A stretch of DNA of 64,000 nucleotides, taken from positions 324,125 to 388,124 of the forward strand of contig CAVTBX010000007.1 in the NCBI GenBank assembly GCA_963733135.1. The letters are read 5' to 3'. The position numbers and the translations under genes were made by a program. Position 1 is the first letter of the stretch; every line of letters starts with the position of its first letter. This document shows, one piece after another, positions 1 through 7,881 of this stretch. The notes beneath the pieces were generated by a model. It did not search any database, was not told where the DNA came from, and worked only from the letters and a program-made list of their open reading frames with translations. The stretch comes from CAVTBX01 sp963733135 (GTDB lineage: Bacteria > Actinomycetota > Thermoleophilia > Gaiellales > Gaiellaceae).

Positions 1-717
1 CTGCATCCGGAGGACGTAGACGACGTCCGCGTCCCGGATCGCGTCGATGTCGTAGGAGACCTGGCAGCCCATGGAGTCGATGCCACGTGGGATGAGCGGC
101 GGCGGCCCGACGAGCGTCACACGGGCGCCCATGAGGAGGAGCGCCTGGACGTTCGAGCGCGCCACGCGCGAGTGCAGGACGTCGCCGACGATCGCGACGT
201 GCAGGCCCGCGATGCCGCCGAGCTCGTCCTCGATCGTGTAGAGGTCGAGGAGGGCCTGGGTCGGGTGCTGGCGTTTGCCGTCGCCCGCGTTGACGACGTG
301 TGCCGTGGTCAGCCGCGCGACGAGGTCGGGAGCGCCGATCTCGGGGTGGCGGATGACGATGACGTCGGGGTCGTAGCAGCCGATCGTCAGCGCGGTGTCT
401 TTCAAGGACTCGCCCTTGTCGACCGCCGAGCCCGTGGCCTTGATCGACATCACATCGGCCGAGAGACGCTTGGCAGCGAGCTCGAAGCTCGACGACGTTC
501 GCGTCGAGCTCTCATAGAAGAGGTTCACCACAGTGCGCCCGCGCAGGGCAGGCAGCTTCTTCACTTCGCGCTCGAGGGAGCGCGAGAGCGTGCGGGCAAG
601 CGCGAGCAGCCGCTCGACATCGTCCCGCGTGAGGTCGGCGATCGAGATCAGGTGCCGCCGGGCCGGCGGGTCGGGCGGCAGCAGCTCGTCGCGGATCAGG
701 GAATGGACTTCGGCCAT
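1..717 (-). CDS. pyrB: Aspartate carbamoyltransferase catalytic chain (3' part outside window)
   Basis: Condenses carbamoyl phosphate with aspartate in pyrimidine synthesis. The ATG lies 2 bases after the pyrR stop, so the two genes are cotranscribed. I translated about 239 residues. The carbamoyl-phosphate loop FYESSTRTSSSFELAAKRL is at about residues 59-77, followed by the K-G-E-S segment, and the signature HPTQALLDLYTIEDELGG is at about 140-157. The carbamoyltransferase second domain begins with GDVLHSRVARSNVQALLLMG. The frame is open to the window edge, so the C-terminus is missing only because the window ends. Expression is probably set by the PyrR hairpin upstream of pyrR. Confidence 0.95.
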   Translation of the reverse strand, partial: MAEVHSLIRDELLPPDPPARRHLISIADLTRDDVERLLALARTLSRSLEREVKKLPALRGRTVVNLFYESSTRTSSSFELAAKRLSADVMSIKATGSAVDKGESLKDTALTIGCYDPDVIVIRHPEIGAPDLVARLTTAHVVNAGDGKRQHPTQALLDLYTIEDELGGIAGLHVAIVGDVLHSRVARSNVQALLLMGARVTLVGPPPLIPRGIDSMGCQVSYDIDAIRDADVVYVLRMQ

Positions 718-719
718 GG

Positions 720-1298
720 TCACCTCTCGGAGGACTGGGGAAGCAGGAGAACGGCGTCGACCTCGTCGACCTCGAGGAGCTGGACGCTGACGCGCTCATC
801 CTTGGAGGTGGGGAGGTTCTTACCGACGTAGTCGGGGCGGATAGGGAGCTCGCGATGGCCGCGGTCGGCGAACACTGCGAGCTGGATGCGGGCCGGGCGG
901 CCGTATTCGAAGAGCGCGTCGATCGCGGCGCGGATCGTGCGGCCCGTGTAGAGGACGTCATCGACGAGGACGACGGTCTTGCCCTCGAGCTCGAAATCCA
1001 GCCGGGTCGATTTCACGACCGGTTGCGGATGGAGCGGCGCCTCGCCCCCGCGGACGACGACGTCGTCCCGGTGGAAGGTGATGTCGAGCGTCCCGAGGTC
1101 GACCGTGCGACCGGTGAACTCCTCGATCAGCCGCCGGATCCGCTGGGCGAGCGGAACGCCGCGCGTGTGAATCCCGACGAGCGCGACGGCCTGGAGCTCA
1201 GGGTTTCCCTCGACGATCTCGTGGGCGATCCGCCTGAGCGTTCGATTGAGAGCCTCTGCGTCGAGCAGAAGCCGTGCCGCCTGAGCGGGCGCAGCCAC
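720..1298 (-). CDS. pyrR: PyrR, pyrimidine operon RNA-binding regulator / uracil phosphoribosyltransferase
   Basis: 192 aa, the usual PyrR length. It has a type I phosphoribosyltransferase fold with the PRPP loop VVLVDDVLYTGRTIRAAIDAL (about residues 109-129) and the early Arg-rich GIHTRGVPLAQRI segment. PyrR binds a conserved RNA hairpin when UMP is high and also converts uracil plus PRPP to UMP. The start is GTG at 1298 with AAAGGAG at 1305-1311, six bases away. It is the first gene of the pyrR-pyrB operon, as in bacilli and mycobacteria. A matching target hairpin overlaps its own ribosome-binding region. Confidence 0.95.
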   Translation of the reverse strand: MAAPAQAARLLLDAEALNRTLRRIAHEIVEGNPELQAVALVGIHTRGVPLAQRIRRLIEEFTGRTVDLGTLDITFHRDDVVVRGGEAPLHPQPVVKSTRLDFELEGKTVVLVDDVLYTGRTIRAAIDALFEYGRPARIQLAVFADRGHRELPIRPDYVGKNLPTSKDERVSVQLLEVDEVDAVLLLPQSSER

Positions 1299-1304
1299 GT
1301 ACAG

Positions 1305-1328
1305 CTCCTTTCCGGCCTCACAGGACCG
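1305..1328 (-). promoter_or_regulatory. PyrR-binding RNA hairpin abutting the pyrR Shine-Dalgarno
   Basis: On the transcribed strand 1328-1313 reads CGGUCCUGUGAGGCCG. It fits the PyrR target consensus (UCC-N-G-N-GAGG) with CC/GG closing a UGUGA loop and a lower CGG/CCG stem. The AAAGGAG ribosome site (1311-1305) starts two bases later and GTG follows at 1298. I see no terminator hairpin between it and the gene. The layout therefore suggests translational repression, as described for mycobacterial pyrR, rather than Bacillus-style attenuation. Confidence 0.75.
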
Positions 1329-1384
1329 AGTTAAAGGGTCGAACGGAGTCTAGGCGATCGCGTCGGACGGAATCACCGTCCAGC

Positions 1385-2521
1385 TCAGCCGGCGCAGCGC
1401 TCCGACTCGACGGGCCGAAGCCGGCTGTCGGCTGCCGCCACAACGAGGTCGACCGGAATGCCGTACCCGCCGTCGCGCCCGCGCGTGGCCGCGAACATCA
1501 TGGCGACGACGCGGCCGCGCCCGTCCACCGCCGGGCCGCCGCTGTCTCCGCTTCGCACCGCGCCTCGAAGCGGCACGACCTCCCGGAGAACAGCGCCGTC
1601 GCCGTATGCGTTCCGCCCGAGCAGGCGCTGCCGCGGCCCTGCGGTGCCGGGCTCGGCGACGAGCGGGCCGTCGCCCGGGTATCCGAGGAGCGCAACCGGC
1701 CGTGACTCGTCGCTCTCGGGCGCGGCCTCGAGCGGCGCGGTGCGGAGGCCGGGAACGCGAAGCAGCGCAACGTCGTTCTGAGCATCGACGTAGACCAGTG
1801 TCGCCTCGCGGTCGCCGCCGGCCGGAGTGAGAACGTGGGTGTCCTCCTCGCCGGTGACGACGTGGACGTTGGTCGCGACGAGGTTCCGGCGGACGACCCA
1901 GCCTGAGCCGGAGACGCCGAGCCCGCAGGACGTGCCTAGCACCTTCACGACGGAGTCCTCCGCAGCGCGCGTACCCGGCGCCTCGCCGACGCTCGGATCC
2001 GGAGGCGGCAGGCGGCTTCCCGGGAGACCCGAGAAGAGCGGCAGCGGGTCGAAACGGCCGAGCGCGTTCAGGACGTCGTCCGGCGGCACGGCGCCGATGA
2101 GCCGCGGCAGGATCTCGGACTCCTGGACGTCCGCCCTGAGGCCGAGCGCAGGCTGCTGAAGCGCGACGACTGCGAAGAGCCACGCGAAGGCCACTCCCAG
2201 GATGCCGCCGAAGACCGCTCCGCCCAGGGCGTCGATCGCACGGGCGGGCCCGATTGCAACCGCCCGGAAGAGCGGCTGCCCCAGCGCGACCGATGCGGTC
2301 TGGAGCAGGAGCGCCCCGACGACCGCGCCGACCAGACCGGCGACGGGTACCCACGTCGAGCTCGTGCCGCCCGCCAGGAGCTGCGGAGCGACCCGCGAGC
2401 CCACGAAGGCGCCGACCGCCAGGCCGACGAACGACAGGATCTGAACGGCCAGCCCCCGCGCGGCCCCGTACGCCGCGGCCGCGACGACGAGCAAGACGAC
2501 CAGGAGGTCTGCGACCGTCAA
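1385..2521 (-). CDS. Membrane-anchored trypsin-like serine protease with CvpA domain (MarP-like)
   Basis: 378 aa. The N-terminal CvpA-type region (about residues 1-130) has four hydrophobic segments. The C-terminal half is a chymotrypsin-fold protease. Its catalytic triad is visible as His in TNVHVV (about 210), Asp in AQNDVALLRV (about 246) and Ser in RSGDSGGPAVDG (about 325). This architecture is that of M. tuberculosis MarP (Rv3671c), a periplasmic protease needed for acid and oxidative stress resistance. The start is TTG at 2521, overlapping the frame-corrected stop of the upstream methyltransferase as TTGA. The function here is inferred from architecture. Confidence 0.9.
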   Translation of the reverse strand: MTVADLLVVLLVVAAAAYGAARGLAVQILSFVGLAVGAFVGSRVAPQLLAGGTSSTWVPVAGLVGAVVGALLLQTASVALGQPLFRAVAIGPARAIDALGGAVFGGILGVAFAWLFAVVALQQPALGLRADVQESEILPRLIGAVPPDDVLNALGRFDPLPLFSGLPGSRLPPPDPSVGEAPGTRAAEDSVVKVLGTSCGLGVSGSGWVVRRNLVATNVHVVTGEEDTHVLTPAGGDREATLVYVDAQNDVALLRVPGLRTAPLEAAPESDESRPVALLGYPGDGPLVAEPGTAGPRQRLLGRNAYGDGAVLREVVPLRGAVRSGDSGGPAVDGRGRVVAMMFAATRGRDGGYGIPVDLVVAAADSRLRPVESERCAG

Positions 2522-3280
2522 CGGCGCTCTGCGACCACGATCGCCCAGCGGAGCTCGACCGGCACCGCCTCCGGAAGCTCACGCGCGGCACGTGTCGGTC
2601 CCCACGGCGAGCTCGTCGGGCGGTACGAGTTGTAGTGTCGAGATGTAGCCGCCGCGGATGCGGGCCAGCGCGTCGGCCCGGGACAGGATGTGTTGCTGGA
2701 CGAGCGGGCTGACGGACGTGCGTCCGAACCCGACCGCCTCGAGCTCGCCGGCGAGGGCGGCGGGCTCGGGGAAGCGTCGGGCGTCGATCTCCGCGATCGA
2801 CGGGAAGAAGCGGGTCAGCCAGAAGCCGTCGATGTGCGCCCGGTCGAACGTCGCGAGGACAACGCGCCCCCCCGGTACGAGTACGCGAGCGAGCTCGGGC
2901 AGGGCGCGCTGGCGGTCGACGAGGTGGACGACGAGCCGCAGCAGCACGCGTTCGAACCACGCGGATTTGAACGGGAGGGCTTCGGCTCGGCCTTGCTTCA
3001 ACCCGACCGCGCGACCCGCCCGGGCCCGTGCGACGGCGAGCATCTCCTCGGACGGGTCGACGCCCCAAACCGTTGCGCCGAGCTCAGTGAGGGCACCGGC
3101 CGCGAGTCCGGTCCCGCAGCCGACGTCCAGGACACGGCGTCTGGCTAGATCGCCGCACTCGACCAGCAGGTCGAAGAGCTCGCGCCATTCGGCATCGGGC
3201 GGACGCAACCGGTCGTACGTCTCTGCAAGCGGGCCGAAGTCCGGCGCCGGGCGGGCGCTACCGGCCTCCGATGAGCTCAT
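2518..3280 (-). CDS. Class I SAM-dependent methyltransferase (frame break near 3' end)
   Basis: Methyltransf_11-type fold. Motif I is RVLDVGCGTGLAAGA, then GVDPSEEML (motif II) and GGRVVLATFD (post-motif). The substrate is not predictable. As read the frame stops at 2579. Removing one G from the GGGG at 2598-2601 (minus strand) continues it through a family-like tail (ARELPEAVPVELRWAIVVAERR) to a TGA at 2518, which overlaps the next gene's TTG. I therefore give the longer boundary. The start ATG (3280) overlaps the end of the DUF2007 gene. It sits in a minus-strand run from RNase Z to the protease. Confidence 0.8.
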
Positions 3281-3491
3281 CCGGGTCCGTCATCGCCTCG
3301 ACGGCGTTCTGCGCCGCCTCGAGAGATTCCTCCGGGACGAGCACCTTCGTCGGCACGTCCTCGAGGGAGTCGGGCGGCTCGTCAGCTGCGCTCTCGAGCT
3401 GCGACTCGATGCCCGCCGAGGTCAGGATCGCCTGGATCTCCTCCGCCTCGGCGAGATCCTGCGTCAGTGCGAGTTGCACCATCGTCGCCAA
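3258..3491 (-). CDS. DUF2007 family small protein (putative signal-transducing protein)
   Basis: 77 aa (74 aa from the internal ATG at 3482). It has the DUF2007 pattern: a start like VQLALTQDLAEAEEIQAILTSAGIES, then an acidic linker, then a VLVPEESLEAAQNAVEAM half. It is a single ferredoxin-like domain with no known biochemical role. TTG at 3491 has AGGAGG nine bases upstream, while ATG at 3482 matches the usual family start better. As read, the upstream RNase Z frame runs about 100 bases into this gene, but that overlap disappears if one C is removed from RNase Z. Confidence 0.75.
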   Translation of the reverse strand: MATMVQLALTQDLAEAEEIQAILTSAGIESQLESAADEPPDSLEDVPTKVLVPEESLEAAQNAVEAMTDPDELIGGR

Positions 3492-3530
3492 CCGCCTCGG
3501 CCTCCTCGTACCGTCCGAGCGCGCCGCCCT

Positions 3531-4461
3531 TCACAAGCGCGGGCGCTCCTCTCTCCGGAAACGGGACATCGATGATATCGAAGTCCCTGGGCACAATCGT
3601 CGCGGGAAAGAGCGCGCGCGCCTCGCGGGCGATCTCGGGCCCGAAGTAGCGATTCGAGAGATGCGTGAGGACGAGCGTGCGAACTCCCGCGGCTCGGGCG
3701 AGCTCGGCGGCCTGAACCGCCGTAGCATGGCCCGTCTCTTCGGCGCGGTCGCGTTCGTCCTCCCCGAACGTCCCGTCGTGGAGGAGGACATCGGCCTCCC
3801 GGGCGATGTCGGCGACGGAGCGGGCGATCCGCGTGTCGCCGGTGAGGACGAGCTTCCGGCCCGGGCGCGCCGGGCCGAGCACCTGCTCGGGCGCGACCGT
3901 GTCGCCGGACGGCACGGCGACGGTCTCCCCACGCTGGAGGGCACCGAAGAGCGGTCCCTTCGGAATCCCGAGTCGCGCGGCCTCGGACTCGTCGAACCGG
4001 CCGGGCCGCGGTGACTCGACGAGCGCGTAGCCGTTCGACGTCATTCCGTGGTGCACGCGAAAGACGACGATCCGGTAATCGTCCCGGTCGAGCACGTCGC
4101 CGGGCCGCAGCTCGCGGAGGTGCAGGTGGTACGTCAGCTTGCCGAAGATCCGCCCGAGCGAGCCGAAGAGATCGTTGAGGCCCGGCGGGCCCCACACCGT
4201 GAGCGGCAGCTCGCGGCCGCGAAGCGCGAAGGTCTTCAGCATCCCGGGCAGACCGAGGTAGTGGTCGGCGTGATAGTGGGTTACGAAGACCTCAGGCAAC
4301 TCGGGCAGGCCGACGTTCGACCGTAGTAGCTGACGCTGTGTCCCTTCGCCGCAGTCGACGAGGATGCGCTCTCCGCCGCGCCTGATCAGCGTCGCCGTAG
4401 GCCCGCGTCGAGCTGTCGGGACTGACCCAGAAGTACCAAGAAAGACGAGGTCGAGATCCAC
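3531..4461 (-). CDS. rnz: Ribonuclease Z (tRNA 3' processing endonuclease)
   Basis: Metallo-beta-lactamase nuclease that removes tRNA 3' trailers. It has FLGTSGSVPT at the start, the zinc motif THYHADHYLG (HxHxDH, about residues 61-70), the exosite region GPPGLNDLFG, the second metal site LTGDTRIA, and the late His in LTHLSNRY. As read the frame runs on to 3382 with a low-complexity tail over the DUF2007 gene. Removing one C near 3540-3546 gives the expected ending VPFPERGAPRL and a TGA at 3531, leaving about 40 bases before DUF2007. The start is GTG at 4461, divergent from the HD-GYP gene. Confidence 0.9.
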
Positions 4462-4533
4462 GCGGCCAGTGTACGGCGACCCCTTTCTGGGCCGCTCAAG
4501 CTCTCCTCGCGGAGGGTCGATATTGAAAGGCGC

Positions 4534-5865
4534 GTGTCACGACAATCCCCTCAGCTACGGGTCGCGCGCTCGCTGACGCTGCTCCGCGTCTTCGTCGTCT
4601 CGAGCGCGGTCATCCTCGCCGTCGGCGGCGCCGTGCTCGGATGGCTCCTGTCGGGGGCGCTGCGCCAACAGGCCATCGACGACGCGGAGCGGAGCCTCGC
4701 CCAGTACACAAGCGGCGTTCTTGGCAGCAGGCTCGTGCGCGGGACAGAGCTCCAGGTCGGGATGCCCGCGCCGGCCGTCGTCTTGGCCGAGCTCGAGGAG
4801 CGGCCTGAGATCCTGAGCGTCAAGGTCTGGCGCGCGGACGGCGTGCTCGCCTGGACGAACCTGGAGCCTGAGCGCATCGGGCGGCGCTTCCCGCTCGACG
4901 GGGGCCTCGCGGAGGTGATCGAGCACGGAGAGCCCGAGGCGCACCTCGAGGAGCTCGGAGGCGAAGAGGATGCCGCAGAAGCCAGTCTCGGCGTCGACGA
5001 GGTCCTGGAGGTCTATGCACCTGTGGTGGTGGCCGACCAGGTCGTCGGCGCCTACGAGGTGTATGCCGATGCCCGTCCCCTCGAGGCGTCAGTCGCAGAT
5101 GGAAAACGCATGGTGTGGCTGGTGACCACGGGAGTCTTCCTCGCGCTCTGGGCGTTTCTCGTCTTTCTCGTCCGAGGCGCATCGGAGACGCTCAAGAGGC
5201 AGACGCGCGTAGTCCGGGAACGCAGCGTTGCGCTCGAGCGCGCCTACACGCAGCTCGAGACGAACACGTTCGAAGCGGTCGAGAGCCTGAACGCCACCGT
5301 AGAGGCGAAGGACCCCTACACCGCAGGGCACTCCAGGCGCGTTCAGCGTGTGGCTCTCGCCATCGCCGACGAGCTCCAGCTCGCGCCCATTGACCGGGAC
5401 GCACTCCGCCTCGGCGCGCTCTTTCACGACATCGGGAAGATCGCGGTGCCGGACAATGTCCTCACCAAGGCGGCGACGCTTACCAGCGACGAGTACGAGC
5501 ACATCAAGATGCACTCCGCAGAAGGCGCGCGGATCATCTCCAAGTTCAGCCGACTTCATGCAGCCGTCCCGATCGTCCGCCATCACCACGAGAGGTGGGA
5601 CGGCCACGGATATCCCGGCGGTCTCGCCGGAGACGAGACCCCCGTCACAGCCGCGATCGCCGGCCTGTCGGACGCCTGGGATGCCATGACGACCGACCGG
5701 CCGTACCAGGTCGCTCTCTCGTGGGACGCCGCGTTCGCGGAGATCCGCCGCGGCCGCGGCAGCCAGTTCGCTCCTCAGGTGGTGGACGCCTTCTTTGCAG
5801 CTGTCCGAAAACGGCCTGCCGAGTTCGGCCTCGAGGGACAGGCCGGGCGCCTCGCAGCCGGCTAG
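4534..5865 (+). CDS. Membrane-bound HD-GYP protein (probable c-di-GMP phosphodiesterase)
   Basis: 443 aa. One membrane helix at about 16-40, an extracytoplasmic sensor segment to about 190 (unrecognised fold, acidic), a second helix MVWLVTTGVFLALWAFLVFL at about 191-210, a coiled linker, then HD-GYP from about 245. Metal ligands are visible in YTAGHSRRV, ALFHDIGKIAVPD, HHHERWDGHGYPGG and LSDAWDAMTTDRPY. HD-GYP proteins hydrolyse c-di-GMP to pGpG or GMP. The start GTG at 4534 has GAAAGG just upstream. It is a single gene, divergent from rnz. All key residues look intact, so an active enzyme is likely. Confidence 0.9.
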   Translation: MSRQSPQLRVARSLTLLRVFVVSSAVILAVGGAVLGWLLSGALRQQAIDDAERSLAQYTSGVLGSRLVRGTELQVGMPAPAVVLAELEERPEILSVKVWRADGVLAWTNLEPERIGRRFPLDGGLAEVIEHGEPEAHLEELGGEEDAAEASLGVDEVLEVYAPVVVADQVVGAYEVYADARPLEASVADGKRMVWLVTTGVFLALWAFLVFLVRGASETLKRQTRVVRERSVALERAYTQLETNTFEAVESLNATVEAKDPYTAGHSRRVQRVALAIADELQLAPIDRDALRLGALFHDIGKIAVPDNVLTKAATLTSDEYEHIKMHSAEGARIISKFSRLHAAVPIVRHHHERWDGHGYPGGLAGDETPVTAAIAGLSDAWDAMTTDRPYQVALSWDAAFAEIRRGRGSQFAPQVVDAFFAAVRKRPAEFGLEGQAGRLAAG

Positions 5866-5998
5866 ACGCAGACGGCTGCAGCGAGGTCACGCAACCCGTT
5901 TCAGGCTCGCCGAGGCTGATCTTCGAAGCCCTCCCTTGTACGGCGACGTCACCGCGGCCGTGCCCTCTGCCCCCGGTTGATCGGCTCACCTCCGCGCG

Positions 5999-6253
5999 CT
6001 AGCCGGGCACGAAGATCACCTGCCCAGGAGCGAGCGTCGAACCCTCAAGCTCGTTCGCCTCTTGGAGTTTCCAGACCCCCTCCCGCGGATCGCCGCCGTA
6101 AAGCTTGACTGCGATGTCCCACAACGTATCGCCCTGTTGCACGACGTACCGCGTCTCTGGAGTCGCCCCGACAGACGGGCGCGCCGCCCCCAGCGCGACA
6201 GTCACCAAAAGGGCCAGGGCGACTCCGATCACTATGAGACGCGAAACGAACAT
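5999..6253 (-). CDS. Short membrane-anchored LysM protein, probable SOS-induced division inhibitor (YneA/ChiZ-like)
   Basis: 84 aa. An N-terminal hydrophobic segment (about residues 4-24) is followed by one LysM domain starting RYVVQQGDTLWDIAVKLYGG and ending LAPGQVIFVPG, which binds peptidoglycan. This size and architecture match Bacillus YneA, and M. tuberculosis Rv2719c also carries LysM. Both are DNA-damage-induced brakes on division. The reason to prefer that role over a generic LysM protein is the promoter, which contains a LexA box. lexA itself is not adjacent. The preceding 133 bases (5866-5998) after the HD-GYP gene hold nothing I can name. Confidence 0.75.
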   Translation of the reverse strand: MFVSRLIVIGVALALLVTVALGAARPSVGATPETRYVVQQGDTLWDIAVKLYGGDPREGVWKLQEANELEGSTLAPGQVIFVPG

Positions 6254-6262
6254 GCGTTCGCC

Positions 6263-6291
6263 ATACTAGGGAACACATGTTCGCGTGTCAA
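6263..6291 (-). promoter_or_regulatory. SigA-type promoter with embedded LexA operator for the LysM gene
   Basis: On the minus strand TTGACA (6291-6286), a 17-base spacer and TAGTAT (6268-6263) form a near-consensus promoter. The spacer contains CGAACATGTGTTC (6283-6271), a match to the Gram-positive LexA box GAAC-N4-GTTC. The predicted transcription start is only a few bases before the ATG at 6253, so the mRNA would be nearly leaderless. Confidence 0.8.
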
Positions 6292-6301
6292 GGCCTCCGT
6301 G

Positions 6302-6775
6302 TCACGAAAGTGTGACGAGGCGTGGCGCCCCATTCTCTATCACCGCCAGCGAGCGCGAAGGCGCCTTCCGCCGCTCGGTCGGACTTCCCGGGTTCACGAT
6401 CCAGACACCGCCCAGACGTGCCACCTCCGGCACGTGCGTGTGCCCATATGCGACGAGATCACACCCGAGGAACGACGCGACGAGCCGCTCGTGGCGGCCC
6501 GTAATCCTGCCCGCGTCGTGAACGAGTCCGATGCGGAGCGCCTCGCAGTCGACCACGAGCCGCTCCGGGAGCGTCGCCTGGAGCTCCGGTTCGTCCATGT
6601 TCCCGCTGACTGCCCGGACAGGCGGTCCGAGTGCCTCGAGCTCCGCGAGCGCCTCGCGCGAGGTGACGTCGCCGGTATGCAACACCAGATCCGCTCGCCG
6701 TAGGACCTCGACGCACGCATCCGGCAACCGCCGCGAGCCACGCGGGAGATGCGTGTCGCCGAGGAGCGCGATCAG
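6302..6775 (-). CDS. YfcE/MJ0936-type metallophosphoesterase
   Basis: About 157 aa calcineurin-like phosphoesterase. Metal and active-site motifs are LLGDTH, HTGDVTS, SGNMDEP, VHDAGR (in place of the usual GHG) and YGHTHVPEV. Such enzymes hydrolyse phosphodiesters, and the natural substrate is uncertain. No ATG, GTG or TTG lies in frame near the conserved start. The nearest initiator-like codon is CTG at 6775-6773, which overlaps the TGA of the aminopeptidase as CTGA, so I place the start there. It is the last gene of the dgcA-dgcN-aminopeptidase run. Confidence 0.8.
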   Translation of the reverse strand: MIALLGDTHLPRGSRRLPDACVEVLRRADLVLHTGDVTSREALAELEALGPPVRAVSGNMDEPELQATLPERLVVDCEALRIGLVHDAGRITGRHERLVASFLGCDLVAYGHTHVPEVARLGGVWIVNPGSPTERRKAPSRSLAVIENGAPRLVTLS

Positions 6776-7881
6776 AGGACGCCGGGCAGGAAACGCCCGT
6801 CGCGGTACACGAGCTCGCCGTCCGCGTAGACCTCGCTGCCCGAGCGCAGATCGCAGACGAGATCCCAGTGGAGCGCCGACTGGTTCGTGCCGCCGCTCTC
6901 GGGATACGCCTTGCCGAGCGCAAGATGGACGGTGCCCCCGATCTTCTCGTCGAAGAGCGTGTTCTTCGTGAACTCGGTGATGGCGTCGTTCAGCCCGAAT
7001 GCGAACTCGCCGACGCGCCGGGCGCCGTCGTCCATCCCGAGCATCCCGTCGAGGAAGTCCTGGCCGCGGTCCGCCGAGGCTTCTACCACCTCGCCGCCCG
7101 AGAAGCGCAGTCGGATGTCTTCGACCATCCGTCCCTGGAAGCTCGCCGGATAGCTGAAGTGGATCTCGCCCTCGACGCTCGTCTCGACGGGGCCCGTGAA
7201 GACCTCGCCGTCGGGGAAGTTCTCCTTGCCGTCGCACGGGATCCACGTGCGCCCTTCGACTCCGAGCGTGAGGTCGGTGCCGTTCGAGACGACGCGCAGC
7301 TCGCTCTTTGCGCCGAGCCACTCAGCGAGACGCCGCAGCTCGTCGCCGAAGGCACGCCAGTCCCCGACAGGATCCTCCGAGTCCAGCTTGCCGGCGCCGT
7401 AGACGAACCGCTCGTACTCTGCGAGCGACATCTCGGCGTCCTGCGCGGCGGCGTTCGTCGGGAAGAGCGTGATCGACCAGCGCAGCTCGCCGGCCGCAGC
7501 CCGCTCGAGATAGCGATTCCGGAGCGGCTCGCGCGCTCGGCCCGCACGCGCAAGCCGAGCGGGATCGACGTTCGAGAGCCCCCTCGTGTTCGTGTCGGCC
7601 TCGAGCACGATTCGGACATCCGCGCGTTCGTAGTCTTCCGCCCGCGCGGGGTTCACCCAGTCGAGCTGGGCGTCCGTGCCGCGCTCGAGCAGGAGCTCTG
7701 TGGCGCCCTCCGGCGTGATGCGCGTTTGGGGATGGCCGCCGACCTCGAGCACGCGTTCGTAGATCGCGCGGACGAGCGGCGCAGCCGCCGGCGGGCTCTC
7801 GATGAGGACGAGCTGGCCGGGACGGACCTCGGTCGAGTAATCGACGAGCACGTGCGCGAGCCGGTCGAGCGGCCCGTTCAC
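6772..7881 (-). CDS. M29 family aminopeptidase (paralogue 2)
   Basis: 369 aa, typical for the thermophilic aminopeptidase (AmpS/AmpT, M29) family, which are dimetal exopeptidases removing N-terminal residues. Family features include TWIPCDGKENFPDGEVFTGPVE (short form FPDGEVFTGPVE), the repeated SYPASFQG segment, FAFGLNDAI, FDEKIGGTVHLALGKAYPE and HWDLVCDLR near the C-terminus, which carry the conserved Glu/His ligands. The start GTG at 7881 overlaps the previous gene's stop as GTGA. It is clearly paralogous to its neighbour, so the pair arose by tandem duplication. It sits downstream of dgcA and dgcN. Confidence 0.92.
   Translation of the reverse strand: MNGPLDRLAHVLVDYSTEVRPGQLVLIESPPAAAPLVRAIYERVLEVGGHPQTRITPEGATELLLERGTDAQLDWVNPARAEDYERADVRIVLEADTNTRGLSNVDPARLARAGRAREPLRNRYLERAAAGELRWSITLFPTNAAAQDAEMSLAEYERFVYGAGKLDSEDPVGDWRAFGDELRRLAEWLGAKSELRVVSNGTDLTLGVEGRTWIPCDGKENFPDGEVFTGPVETSVEGEIHFSYPASFQGRMVEDIRLRFSGGEVVEASADRGQDFLDGMLGMDDGARRVGEFAFGLNDAITEFTKNTLFDEKIGGTVHLALGKAYPESGGTNQSALHWDLVCDLRSGSEVYADGELVYRDGRFLPGVL

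Noticed and set aside
5866..5998. c-di-GMP riboswitch near the HD-GYP gene (GTCACGCAAC)
   Set aside because: Only a short resemblance to the GEMM core. The three-way fold and second stem are not present, and it lies downstream of the gene.
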